Assembly: GCA_024235135.1 (NCBI GenBank)
Contig: JACKMZ010000010.1
Span: 1 to 64,000, forward strand
Source: Gammaproteobacteria bacterium
GTDB lineage: Bacteria > Pseudomonadota > Gammaproteobacteria > Competibacterales > Competibacteraceae
Direction: 5' to 3'
Length of the DNA stretch: 64,000 nt
Part shown: in pieces, positions 42,634 to 52,265 of the stretch
Layout: each line of letters starts with the position of its first letter
Position numbering within the stretch: position 1 is the stretch's first letter
Made by a program: the position numbers and the translations under genes
The notes under the pieces: model-generated
Database searches by the model: none
Told to the model about the DNA's origin: nothing
What the model saw: the letters and a program-made list of their open reading frames with translations, nothing else

Positions 42634-43257
42634 TACTATTATGCCTTCACCGCGCGACTACTGGGCGCCCCGACCCTCGACCCGGAGCTGTTGGAGAGCC
42701 TGTCGGATTTGACTGTCACCCCGCCGCCGGCGGACAAAAACGTGTCCCTGTCGGACTGGCTGGAGGACAGCCTTAAAATCATTCGCCTGAAAAAGGCGTT
42801 CACTCCGCACTCGGAAATAGGCGAAATAAAACATTTCGTCCACGGCCTGACCCGTTCGGGAGGGGTGGGTATCAAGCCCAATCTCGTGGATACCTATTTG
42901 GCGATCAGCCTCCTGGCCGAGTTGAACGACCTCGCCGGCCTCGAAAAGACCAGAGACTTCGTCGACCGGTTGCAGCAGACGTCGCTCGGCTTTCGGCACA
43001 CCGAGGACTCCTGTACGCCACCCAACATCGACACGCTCCACGCGGGAGTCTTCAGCAGCGCCCTCTTGGGTTTGAGAGTTCGCCATCCGGCGGATATAGT
43101 GAGCGCCATACTGACATCGCAGCGGATGCACGGCGGGTTCACCCGGTCCCCTGATAGTCTGGGGGATTTGGACACCCATTTCAGGGCCTTGAGCATCCTC
43201 CAACAGCTTCGGAACCGTCCATACGGACTATCCAGTCAAACACGAATTTCTGGATGA
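42634..43257 (+). pseudogene. Prenyltransferase-repeat-like protein, 5' truncated
   Basis: From 42634 the frame reads YYYAFTARLLGAPTLDPELLESLSDL...KNVSLSDWLEDSLKIIRL...GGVGIKPNLVDTYLAISLLAEL...RMHGGFTRSPDSLGDLDTHFRALSILQQLR. The spaced YYYAF.A.RLLG, DTY.AISLL.EL and HGGF....DSL.DL.THFRALSIL elements look like alpha/alpha-toroid repeats of prenyltransferases/squalene cyclases. No start codon fits: the coding pattern runs back into the junction with the FGE-like gene. The C-terminal part after ~43230 also seems shifted. Confidence 0.45.
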
Positions 43258-43374
43258 GTATCCGGTCCAGCGACTCAAGCACCCCTCTCTCAAAAGGGTT
43301 TTTGCGCAAGTCCCAAGACGAGTCCCGCCGTCTGAAACGCCAATTCCCCGCATCAGACCGACGGGACGAATGAC

Positions 43375-44763
43375 ATGAAAAAACTCAGCATGACCGATTG
43401 GGCCTTCCTGGAGGTCGAAACGCCCGAAAGACAAACCCACGTGGCCGGCCTGTGGATTTTCCAATTGCCCAAAGGCTATCGCGGCGATTTTTTTCAAAAT
43501 CTTCGCGACGGCCTGCCCGACTGGCGACACGTCGGCCCGCCGTTCAACTACAAACTCAAATCTTCCTGGGTGAAGTGGGATTTGCCCGGTTGGGTCGAGG
43601 ACCCACGCTTTGACCTGGACAACCACGTGCATTTCCATACCCTGCCGAATCCAGGAACGCGGCGGCAGTTGCTGGAATGGGTCGAAGAACGGCATTCTCA
43701 ACCGCTGGACCGTTCCCGGCCATTGTGGGAGGTCCATTTCATCTCGGGCATCGAGAATCGCCAGATCGCGATCTACAGCAAAGTTCATCATGCGCTGTTC
43801 GATGGCATCGGCGGCTTGAATCTCATGGTGAAAACCTTCAGCCAATCGCCCGACGCCCACGCCACGCACATGCTTTGGCAACCTCCCGCCCAGCCCCGCG
43901 CCCGGAATCCCTTGGCGGCCCTATTGACGCGCGCCGGCAAGAGAGTTTCGGATATTTCCACGCATCTGCGCGCCTTGCCCGAATTTTCCCTGAATCTGGC
44001 GAAGTCGGGGCTGCAAGCGGCCAATCTGCGCCACAACGCGGTTCCCCTGCCGTTCTCCGCGCCCAAAACCTTGCTGAACGTACCGATCTCCGCAAAGCGC
44101 CGGATCGCGGTTCATACGGCGCCTCTCTCGGAGGTCAGGCGGCTCGGCCAGCGGGCCCATGCCACCGTGAACGACGTGGTGCTGGCGATGTGTTCCGGTG
44201 CGCTGCGGCGCTATCTCGACGACAAACGGGCTTTGCCGAACGAACCGCTGATCGCCTTCATGCCCATTTCCACCCGTTCGGATCGTAACGACCCGGTCGG
44301 CGGCAATCAGGTCGCGGCCGTGCTCTGCTCGCTGGTCACCACGCAATCGGACGCCAGGCAACGCCTAGCCTGCATCAAGGCGTCCGCCCGAGCGGCCAAG
44401 CATCAGTTCAACGAGCAATCCCCGGCCGCCAACGACCAGACCCTATTGTTGTTCGGCAGCCTGTTGATGCTCATCCAACGCTTGAAGCTAAGCCCCTATC
44501 TGGCGCCGCCCGCGAACGTGGTCATTTCCAACGTGCGCGGCCCCGGTCGGACCCTGTATCTGAACGGGGCCAGGCTGGTGGGGCAGTATCCCTTATCGAT
44601 GTTGATCGACGGACTGGCTGTCAATATCACCGTTACCAGCCACGGCGACAGTCTGGACTTTGGGTTAGTGACCTGCGGCGCGGCGCTTCCCGACGTGGAT
44701 ACGCTCGCGTATTATCTCGGCGAAGCCTTCGCCGAGTTGCAGATCGTTTTCTCGTCCGCCTAA
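43375..44763 (+). CDS. WS/DGAT wax ester synthase/diacylglycerol acyltransferase
   Basis: A 462-residue acyltransferase making wax esters or triacylglycerols from acyl-CoA. YSKVHHALFDGIGGLNLM contains the catalytic HHxxxDG; DLDNHVHFHTLPNPG, RPLWEVHFISG, TVNDVVLAMCSGALRRYLDD and VISNVRGPGRTLYLNGARLVGQYPLSMLIDGLAVNITVTSHGDSLDFGLVTC match the family along its full length. It is followed by a patatin-like lipase and an HSL-type esterase, suggesting a storage-lipid module. Confidence 0.95.
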   Translation: MKKLSMTDWAFLEVETPERQTHVAGLWIFQLPKGYRGDFFQNLRDGLPDWRHVGPPFNYKLKSSWVKWDLPGWVEDPRFDLDNHVHFHTLPNPGTRRQLLEWVEERHSQPLDRSRPLWEVHFISGIENRQIAIYSKVHHALFDGIGGLNLMVKTFSQSPDAHATHMLWQPPAQPRARNPLAALLTRAGKRVSDISTHLRALPEFSLNLAKSGLQAANLRHNAVPLPFSAPKTLLNVPISAKRRIAVHTAPLSEVRRLGQRAHATVNDVVLAMCSGALRRYLDDKRALPNEPLIAFMPISTRSDRNDPVGGNQVAAVLCSLVTTQSDARQRLACIKASARAAKHQFNEQSPAANDQTLLLFGSLLMLIQRLKLSPYLAPPANVVISNVRGPGRTLYLNGARLVGQYPLSMLIDGLAVNITVTSHGDSLDFGLVTCGAALPDVDTLAYYLGEAFAELQIVFSSA

Positions 44764-44957
44764 TCCGCAACAGCCTGACAGGACGCTTGAGGCCGATTCG
44801 TGGAACGCCCAGAAACCCCCGCGGAACCCCTGCTTATCATGACAACGACCCGTATTCATTTCTCGCTCACGCGACCGACGCTTCCAGCGCGCGGGGATCA
44901 TCCCCCGGTTCCAGCCGAACGGTCGACTCGGCAACCCGGATTCGAGGTATCGGTCCG

Positions 44958-46226
44958 ATGACGCAGGACGGTCGCCCCTGCGTCGGGCTGGCCCTGGCGG
45001 GCGGCGGACCCCTGGGCATCATCTACGAAATCGGCGCGTTGCTGGCATTGGAAGAGGCGCTGGAAGGCGTGTCATTCCACGAGCTGCCGGTCTATGTCGG
45101 AGTCAGCGCCGGCGCGGTGGTCACCTCGGCGCTGGCCAACGGCTTTTCCCCCGCCGAGCTTTGTCAGCTCATCGTCCTCAACAAATCCACCGCCTTTCCG
45201 ATCAATCCGGAGCAATTCCTCAAACCGGCGTGGCACCGTTATGTACACGGCTTGGCGACCATGCCCCGGCGCTTGTTCAAGGCGGCCAAGAAATCCTTGC
45301 TCAGACCCGATGACATCAGTCCGCTGGGCGCGTTCGTCAACCAGATATTCGGCGCGATACCGCCCGGCATGTGGGATAACGAACGCATCCACCAGTTTCT
45401 GGCCACGCTTTACGGCAGCCGGAAAAGAAGCAACGATTTTCGCAAGCTGAAAGGGCAGTTGTTCGTCGTGACCATGAACCTGGACACCGGCGAAATCACC
45501 CGCTTCGGCGCGCCGGGCCTGGATCATGTGCCGATTTCCAAGGCGGTGCAGGCGAGCACCGCCGTGCCGGGATTGTTTCCCCCAGTGGAAATAGACGGTC
45601 GGTATTACGTGGACGGGGGCGTAAAGAAGACGGTACACGCCTCGACGGCATTGCGCGCGGGCGCGGACCTCCTGATTTGCGTCAATCCGCTGGTCGCCTT
45701 CAACGCCCGGCTGGCGAACCCCGACCATCTGAAAAATATGGTGTCGCTGGTCGAAGGGGGCATGCCCACGGTCATGGCCCAGGTATCGCGCATTATTTTG
45801 CACTCGCGCATGAAAGCCGGCATCGCCCGCTATGCCAGCGCCTATCCCAACCGCGACATTCTGTTGTTCGAACCGAATCAGCGCGATGCCGATATGTTTT
45901 TCGCCAGGATTTTCAGTTTCGATCATCGCCGGCGAGTCTGCGAACACGCCTATCAGACCACGCGCAACGATCTGCGGGAAAGGCAATGCGATCTTCAGTC
46001 CCTGCTGTCCCGCTATGGCATCACCTTACGCACGGACATTCTGGCCGACCGCGCGAGACACTTCGACAGCCATCTGCATATTCCACCGGAAGTGGCCCGG
46101 CTGCCTGGCCTGCGCCATCCCGTCACCAACGAGTTGAGCCACGCCCTAGACACGCTCGATGCCTGGCTGGCGCACCATTCAGCCGAATCCGAACCCGATC
46201 AGGCGCCGCGCGCCAAAGCGGGTTGA
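44958..46226 (+). CDS. Patatin-like phospholipase
   Basis: A 422-residue patatin: GLALAGGGPLGIIYEIGALLAL (oxyanion hole GGGxxG), GVSAGAVVTSAL (nucleophile serine, GxSxG) and GRYYVDGGVKKTVHA (catalytic Asp in DGG). The C-terminal half is a helical extension. It probably hydrolyses membrane or storage lipids. The frame is open from 44787, but the ATG at 44958 begins the conserved domain. Its 3' end overlaps the convergent esterase gene by 28 bases. Confidence 0.93.
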   Translation: MTQDGRPCVGLALAGGGPLGIIYEIGALLALEEALEGVSFHELPVYVGVSAGAVVTSALANGFSPAELCQLIVLNKSTAFPINPEQFLKPAWHRYVHGLATMPRRLFKAAKKSLLRPDDISPLGAFVNQIFGAIPPGMWDNERIHQFLATLYGSRKRSNDFRKLKGQLFVVTMNLDTGEITRFGAPGLDHVPISKAVQASTAVPGLFPPVEIDGRYYVDGGVKKTVHASTALRAGADLLICVNPLVAFNARLANPDHLKNMVSLVEGGMPTVMAQVSRIILHSRMKAGIARYASAYPNRDILLFEPNQRDADMFFARIFSFDHRRRVCEHAYQTTRNDLRERQCDLQSLLSRYGITLRTDILADRARHFDSHLHIPPEVARLPGLRHPVTNELSHALDTLDAWLAHHSAESEPDQAPRAKAG

Positions 46227-47200
46227 TTGTCACGAAAGCTGTTCACCGGCACATGGCCATGGGAAATGGCCGCCGGCAGGGTCAACCGTTCGGGCGCGTT
46301 CCAGGCGGTTTTCATGAACTCGCCGATGATGTCCAGGGCCTGGCCCGCTTCGGGTAACGTGGCGAAGATCGGAAAAACGTGAATCATGTTGCGCCACACC
46401 TGCGCCTGTACCTTGACGCCGGCCGCGCGGGCGCGGCGCGCGACGCCCAAGGTATCCTCCAACAGCAACTCGCTGCTGCCCACCATCATCAACATCGGAG
46501 GCAATCCCGTGAAATCGCCGTAATAGGGCGAGGCCAACGGTTGAAAGTGATCGGCGTCCTTGAGATAAGCGTCCCTGAACGCATACAGACCATCGGGATG
46601 GAACATCGGATCACGGCGGGCATTGCTGATCATGCTGGAACTTTCCGTGGCCAGTTCGCTGGCCGGGGATAGCAAGACCGCCGCCGCGGGCATCGGCAAC
46701 CCGGCTTGCCGGGCGCTCTGCAACGTTACCAAGGCCAGACAGCCCCCCGCCGAATCGCCGGTAATCACGATCCGTTCGGGCGCCGTGCCCTGCTCCAGCA
46801 AGGCGCGGTAGGCCGCCAGGCAATCTTCCGGCGCGGCGGGAAACGGGTGTTCCGGGGCCAGACGGTAATCCGGCAGATAGGCGGTGGCGTTCGGATTTCG
46901 GGTCATCCGCTCCAGAAATCCCGCGAAGATGCGCGGCGTGTGGAAAACGAAACCGCCCCCATGAAAATGCAGCACCACCCGGTCGGGCGTGGACGACGGC
47001 AGTTCCAGCTTGTCGCACGGAACGCCGCCCAAGTCGATACGGGTGATCCGTTGATCCGGAATGGAGCGGCCCATTTTGCTATCCATGCGGGCGATGTAGG
47101 GACGCATTTGTACGATGTCGGTCCCGAATCGCAGGCGGGGACGCACCCGGATGCGGAAATAGCCGTTAAGCAGATAACTTTGAATGGATCGTGGCATCAA
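46199..47200 (-). CDS. Alpha/beta hydrolase, HSL (hormone-sensitive lipase) type
   Basis: A 333-residue carboxylesterase: LHFHGGGFVFHTP (HGGG oxyanion hole), DYRLAPEHPFPAAPEDCLAAYRAL, VITGDSAGGCLALV (GDSAG nucleophile) and HVFPIFA with the catalytic histidine, plus SELLLEDTLGVARRARAAGVKVQ. It belongs to bacterial hormone-sensitive-lipase family IV and should hydrolyse short- or medium-chain acyl esters. Convergent with the patatin gene and near the WS/DGAT gene, consistent with turnover of stored lipid. Confidence 0.93.
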   Translation of the reverse strand: MMPRSIQSYLLNGYFRIRVRPRLRFGTDIVQMRPYIARMDSKMGRSIPDQRITRIDLGGVPCDKLELPSSTPDRVVLHFHGGGFVFHTPRIFAGFLERMTRNPNATAYLPDYRLAPEHPFPAAPEDCLAAYRALLEQGTAPERIVITGDSAGGCLALVTLQSARQAGLPMPAAAVLLSPASELATESSSMISNARRDPMFHPDGLYAFRDAYLKDADHFQPLASPYYGDFTGLPPMLMMVGSSELLLEDTLGVARRARAAGVKVQAQVWRNMIHVFPIFATLPEAGQALDIIGEFMKTAWNAPERLTLPAAISHGHVPVNSFRDNQPALARGA

Positions 47201-47353
47201 AAATCAATGGAGTAATGAAAGCGATTTCAACTATCGAATGTTTAGTTTAAACCAACAATGGCTCCATGGTTCCGCCAGAGACCGCCATTACAGCATCTGC
47301 GGAATCGGTGAACTTTCGAATGCAGACCTTTCCCCCTTGCGGTTAGGGTTGCG

Positions 47354-49549
47354 CTACGCCCTGTCGTCGGGAGGCGAAGGGGCTTCGTCGAGCAATTTCT
47401 GCTGGAGATGCTCTTTCAGGACAGCCACCAGTTGCTTGGAGTTGATCGGCTTGGTCAAATAACCGGAAACGCCGCAGGCATAAGCCTCGGCTTGCTGCTC
47501 GGTCAGCGCATCCGCCGACAGGGCGATAATGGGTACGGTTCCGAAACCGGGTTTCTTGCGTAACAAGCGGGTCGCTTCCAATCCGGACATGACCGGCATA
47601 TGCAGATCCATGAAGATCAAATCCGGCTTCAGTTCCAACGCCTTGCGCACGCCGATTTCGCCGTTATCGGCAAAATGAATCGTCAGCCCCGAATTTTCGA
47701 GCATGGCTTCGATAGTGATTCGGTTCACGGGATTGTCTTCCACGATTAGGATCGTGAAGGTTCCAGCGAATATCGGTTGCATCGGCTCGCTGACCGGGGC
47801 CACCTTCGGGGGAGAGGTTGGCCTTTGGAAGGGAACGCGGATAAAAAATGTCGTACCCTGCCCGAGCACGCTTTCGACGGCGATCGTGCCTTCCAGCAGG
47901 GCCACGATTTTCTTGGTAATCGCCAAACCCAATCCGGTGCCACCGTAGTCTCGGGTTATCGTGTCATCCCCCTGTTCGAAATCCTCGAAAATCGAGTTCA
48001 GCCGATCGGGGGGGATGCCGATACCCTGATCGGCGACGCGGAACAGCAGATCCTCGCCTTCCGAACCAAACCACAAGTCGATGCGTTTGCCGGAAGGGGT
48101 GAATTTGATGGCGTTGCTGATGAGGTTGATCAATACCTGTTTGACCTTGCCGGCATCGATGCGAACGGTTCGCGGCAGATTTTTGTCGTGTTCGCAAGCG
48201 AGTACGACACCGTTTTGCTCGGCTTGGGTCTTGTAGACCACATAGACATGTTCGATCACCTTCGACAGCTCAGTGGTGGCCGGGACCAGTTCCATCTTGC
48301 CGGCCTCGATCTTGGACAGATCCAGAATATTGTTGATCAGCTCCGATAAATGTTGGGCGCTCAAATGAATGTAATGCAGATTGTCGCTGAAGGAGCCGGG
48401 CAAGGGTTGCTGCTTCACTTGACTGCTCATGACCTCGCTCAGTCCCACGATGGCGTTCAACGGGGTTCGCATTTCGTGACTGACATTGGCCAGAAAGGTG
48501 GATTTAGCTTGGCTAGCCGCTTCAGCGGCTTGGTGCACCTGCCTCAAGTTGTAGATCACGATCGACAGCATAATCGGAGCGATCGCCACCACCGAGACTC
48601 CCAGCCGGATCGAAATCAGGGCGATTTCACCGGCGCTTTGCGTGTATCCCTGTAAATGCCCGCTGGAGATAAACGTCAATGCGAACAGACTGCACAGCAG
48701 GGTCAGCACCGAAGTAGGGAATACGGGATAGGCGAGTCCACACCAGAGCAAAGCCAGAACGGGAAAGGTGATGGCTGCTCCCGGTCCGCCGATAAGCAGC
48801 GCGGCGATACAGGACAGGGCGACCGCCAGAGCGGGCAGGCAATTTTGGGTCGCGCAGGGCCACCCTGGCCTCAATAGGATTCTCAATAGGGTCCGCAACG
48901 GGGGAGCGGACAGAAGAATGGGCAAGAGGGCGACATAATTGACCATTTCGGTCACCCACCAGAATGTAAACCCCATCAACACGCTACCACCGAACAACAG
49001 CGGATTCGCCAGGCCACCCAGCAGGCCGGCCACGGCCCCGCCAAGCGCCGCGGCCAGAACGATATACAACATGGACATCGGGTGCTGCAGGCGGATGATG
49101 TCGTTTGGCAATCGGCGCAGCACCCAATAGGCTCCGGCGATACTGAGAAGATTGGCGGTATTGAGAATGGCCGCCTTGAAGACGGTGGCTTCGGTGACTA
49201 GATCGGCTGTCATGAAGGCGGCGCCCGCCGCGACCCACCCCGTACAACGAGCGGCGCCGGGTAGGCGCAGTAACAAGCCGAGCATGAGCGCGTTGGCGGG
49301 CCAGACGCTGGCAAGAAAACCCGCCGGCCGGCTCCATATGCCCAATACGCAGGCCGCGAAAATCGCCAAAAACAGAATGGCCTCTGGCCAGTATCCTCCA
49401 GGTCTATCCCGGATTACGTCCGTGTTCGGCAGTTGTGGCTTCATTCCAGGATGCGGTTCTCCAAATAGGCTCATGCGTGGGTGAAATCGGAAAACAGGAC
49501 CCATCTTCGCTGTCTTCCTGTCCCAGCCAGAATGCAGGTTGCGCGCCAT
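47354..49549 (-). CDS. MASE1 hybrid histidine kinase with receiver domain
   Basis: A 731-residue hybrid sensor kinase. After a cytoplasmic leader, ~45-330 form the MASE1 multi-helix membrane sensor (ASVWPANALMLGLLLRLPGA is its signature). Then SHEMRTPLNAIVGLSEV (phosphoacceptor His), NLISNAIKFTPSG, DQGIGIPPDR and GTGLGLAITKKIVALLEG of the ATPase, followed by a receiver domain ILIVEDNPVNRITIEAMLE...DLIFMDLHMPVMSGLEATRLLR. MASE1 kinases sense membrane-proximal signals, usually unidentified. No partner regulator lies next to it; the start among several Met codons is uncertain. Confidence 0.93.
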   Translation of the reverse strand: MARNLHSGWDRKTAKMGPVFRFHPRMSLFGEPHPGMKPQLPNTDVIRDRPGGYWPEAILFLAIFAACVLGIWSRPAGFLASVWPANALMLGLLLRLPGAARCTGWVAAGAAFMTADLVTEATVFKAAILNTANLLSIAGAYWVLRRLPNDIIRLQHPMSMLYIVLAAALGGAVAGLLGGLANPLLFGGSVLMGFTFWWVTEMVNYVALLPILLSAPPLRTLLRILLRPGWPCATQNCLPALAVALSCIAALLIGGPGAAITFPVLALLWCGLAYPVFPTSVLTLLCSLFALTFISSGHLQGYTQSAGEIALISIRLGVSVVAIAPIMLSIVIYNLRQVHQAAEAASQAKSTFLANVSHEMRTPLNAIVGLSEVMSSQVKQQPLPGSFSDNLHYIHLSAQHLSELINNILDLSKIEAGKMELVPATTELSKVIEHVYVVYKTQAEQNGVVLACEHDKNLPRTVRIDAGKVKQVLINLISNAIKFTPSGKRIDLWFGSEGEDLLFRVADQGIGIPPDRLNSIFEDFEQGDDTITRDYGGTGLGLAITKKIVALLEGTIAVESVLGQGTTFFIRVPFQRPTSPPKVAPVSEPMQPIFAGTFTILIVEDNPVNRITIEAMLENSGLTIHFADNGEIGVRKALELKPDLIFMDLHMPVMSGLEATRLLRKKPGFGTVPIIALSADALTEQQAEAYACGVSGYLTKPINSKQLVAVLKEHLQQKLLDEAPSPPDDRA

Positions 49550-49741
49550 TTCCTTCAGATGATCATCGGGTTAGGCGGTAAACGATGCAACAATGGCTTC
49601 GCCCATACCGGTTAGAATATCCATAAATGATAGAGAAATTCCCGCAAGATACTGCTCGGCGCCGCGCAGAACCCGCAGGTCGAGTTCCGCCTTGGGAGTC
49701 TGCGCCGATTTGGGCCAAGTCCCCAGTAAACGCAGACCCGC

Positions 49742-51445
49742 TTAGCTGTGGACCAGGACTTCGCGCCGGGTATGATGGGTCGCCGCCGTTTTCGTGGCCA
49801 ATCGGTAATACCGCACTGCTCGGAAAACATCCCGGCCCTTTTCAAAATGCAGGGCGAGTTCCCCCGCGATTTCACCCACCCGGCCACCATAGCCGGCTTC
49901 CATGCGTACCGCGAGACGTTGATGCAATTGCGAACGATGGGCTTGTCCCAGGCGTTCGTAAATGACCTGGCGGTACAGGGCATGGTGAAACTGAAAGCGT
50001 CCGGACGCCGTGCCGTCGGGCCAGACGATCGTGTCCAATTCGCCGAGCAGCGAGCCCCAGCGAACGAGCCGATCGCACTGTTCGTCGACGATTTCCGGAT
50101 GTTCACGCAGTCCCGCCGCCACGGCCGCCGTCGCGAAGGTCTCGCCGCCGACGCTGGCGACCTCCAGCAGTCTCTGCGCGAATTCCGGCAACTGTTCGAA
50201 CTGTTTGACGATGAGTTGTTGCAATGGCAACGGGACCGTCTGGCATCGCACATCGGCGGTTTTGACTTGCCACCCGTCCAGCGCCCGGTTCAACAACGCA
50301 TTTTGCAGGAGATAGCGGACGACAACGTTCAGGAACAAGGCATTGCCTCGCGTGCGGCGATGCAGATACCTCACCGTGTCGGAAACGATAGGACCGTCCA
50401 AACGGCTGTGCAGATAGGCGGATATTTCCTCGATTCCCAATGGCCCGAGCGCCAGTTCATGGCAACGGCCACGCGTTTGCAGTTCGACAGATACCTCGCG
50501 CAGCTTGTGTTTGCGGAGGTTGACTTCACTTCCACGGTAGGTGCCGAGCAACATCCAGCGCGCGGGTTCCTGGCATTGGGCCAGATAAGCGATCAGTTCC
50601 AGGGTCGCGGCGTCGCACCAATGCAGATCCTCGATCAACATCAGCAAAGGCTGGGTTTTCGATAAGCCGATGAGCAGGTGATTGAGTTCCTGAAACAGGC
50701 GCGCCTGCGTGCCGCCGGGTGGTGGTTGGCGCAAGGAATCACGCGCGGAATCGTCCAGGAACATCGTTAAATGGGTCAGCCAGCTCGGGGCATGGCGGCG
50801 CAAAGCCGATAGTACGTTGTCCTTAGCCTGCGACTGCGCCAGGTTATACAAAACATCGACGATCGGCAGATAAGGCTCGCCGTGCCCGCACTGAACGACG
50901 CAGCGGCCCCGGCCGATCAGCATCGCTTTCGCTTTTCCCGCTTCCTGCAAAAAAAGATTCGCCAGCGTCGTCTTGCCCAGTCCGGCTTCGCCGCTGATCA
51001 GAACAAGCTGGCGAGCACCCGCTTCGGACAACGTCAGTTGCTCGCGCAACTGGTCGAGTTCGTGATGGCGACCCACGATCGGCGGCTCGTCGCAATCGGC
51101 CGCTGGAGCGTTCAGTGGCCATGCAAAGGATCGTTGCTGACCGATCAAACGATAACCCTTGCGCCCCACGGTCTCGATATAGGGAGGGTTTTTCTCCAAG
51201 TCCTGGAGCACGAGACGAATTTCCCGAATGCAGCCGCGGATCGTGCTGGTGCTGACAAAACGGCCCCGCCAAACCTTATGCAACAACTCTTGGGCGCCGA
51301 TCAAACGGTTGGGGCGCTCAGCCAGATAGCGCAATACGGCGAATGCCTGGGATCGCAACGCCACTTTCCGATCCGCATGCCAGAGCTGTTGGTTAGCGAT
51401 ATCGAGCCTGAACGGATAGAGGACAATTTGTTGAACAAGAGGCAT
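49742..51445 (-). pseudogene. Winged-helix/AAA-ATPase regulator interrupted by a stop codon
   Basis: The frame encodes an OmpR-type winged helix (LRSQAFAVLRYLAERPNRLIGAQELLHKVWRG..VSTSTIRGCIREIRLVL..PPYIETVGRKGYRLI) and a STAND-like ATPase (LVLISGEAGLGKTTLANLFL Walker A, LLMLIEDLHWCDAATLELI Walker B). Relatives continue with ~300 residues of TPR-like repeats. Here a TAA follows REVLVHS, and the same frame continues recognisably (AGLRLLGTWPKSAQTPKAELDLRVLRGAEQYLAG) to a second stop at about 49574. So the helical C-terminus is lost. The ATG at 51445 fits the domain; a TTG lies at 51475. Confidence 0.7.
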
Positions 51446-51475
51446 GGCTATGTCACCGACCTTGTTTCTTAACAA

Positions 51476-52265
51476 TTCAACCTTCGGTAGCGGATCGAAT
51501 CCCGGCCGTAAATGGTTTCCCGGTCGTCGTTCCGTTACCGAACATCCGTCGCCGTCGAGAAGGCGGCCCCGCCGTCAAGGCTCCCGAGCGCCAAACGCGC
51601 GCGGTGCAACCCGTTCGGAAACGGGCTCGTCGAGTCTCCGAACGGGTTGGAAATCCAAACGATCGTTAATGGATTTGCAAGAAATTCGCAAGACCGCCGG
51701 GAGAGGCGGGTGGAATATTCCAGGCTTGAGATCGAGAAATGCATGAACGCAATTCCAAGGCACGCCTCGGACCGCCGTCGCGGTCCCTGTTCGCCACTCA
51801 AGCAGAAATTTGCCGTGCGTCGTGATGGTTCGTTATCGTTATAAACATAGCAATTGGCTCAACCATTCGGTATCAGGATTTTCCTGACACTGTCCGCCAG
51901 CCCTTGTCGGCGGCGCCGGCCTATTCATCGCGGCCTTCGTGGGAATGACGCGAACCCGGCCGCCCTGCGTTCCATAGACCGTTCAAACGTTAAATCAACG
52001 TTATCGGCGCGAATTCCAACGATACGTAGGTATCTATCAAACAAGGAAAATAATACGCTTATACGGCTTGCCACCAACCACTAGCGAGCTTTGTAAGTCT
52101 GTCTTTGTTCGGCTTCATCCCCCTTAGGTAGCCCAAGGCCCGCGCACCGAGCGCCACATCATCTCTCACAAGGATTGAAACCGAACGCCATCACCGGCCG
52201 TGCGGCTGATGGACCAACGGATGCCCTGTTTCATCGCTTCCAACAGCTTGCGGGGGGAATCAGTG
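51476..52265 (+). other. Long intergenic region with hairpins
   Basis: Nearly 800 bases without a convincing gene. Frames of 60-110 codons exist but show no protein-like pattern. It contains a 12-bp inverted repeat (51608-51648) and several A/T-rich pockets (51840 and 52025-52080) that could hold promoters for the tricorn-like gene, plus a GGGGGGAATC ribosome binding site just before it. Confidence 0.5.
51608..51648. terminator. 12-bp inverted repeat
   Basis: AACCCGTTCGGA and TCCGAACGGGTT form a perfect stem with a 17-base loop. No T-tract; position suggests a structural or terminator element of uncertain polarity. Confidence 0.5.

Noticed and set aside
51512..51844. 110-codon frame in the long intergenic region
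   Set aside because: It crosses an inverted repeat and encodes Arg/Ser-rich sequence without pattern.
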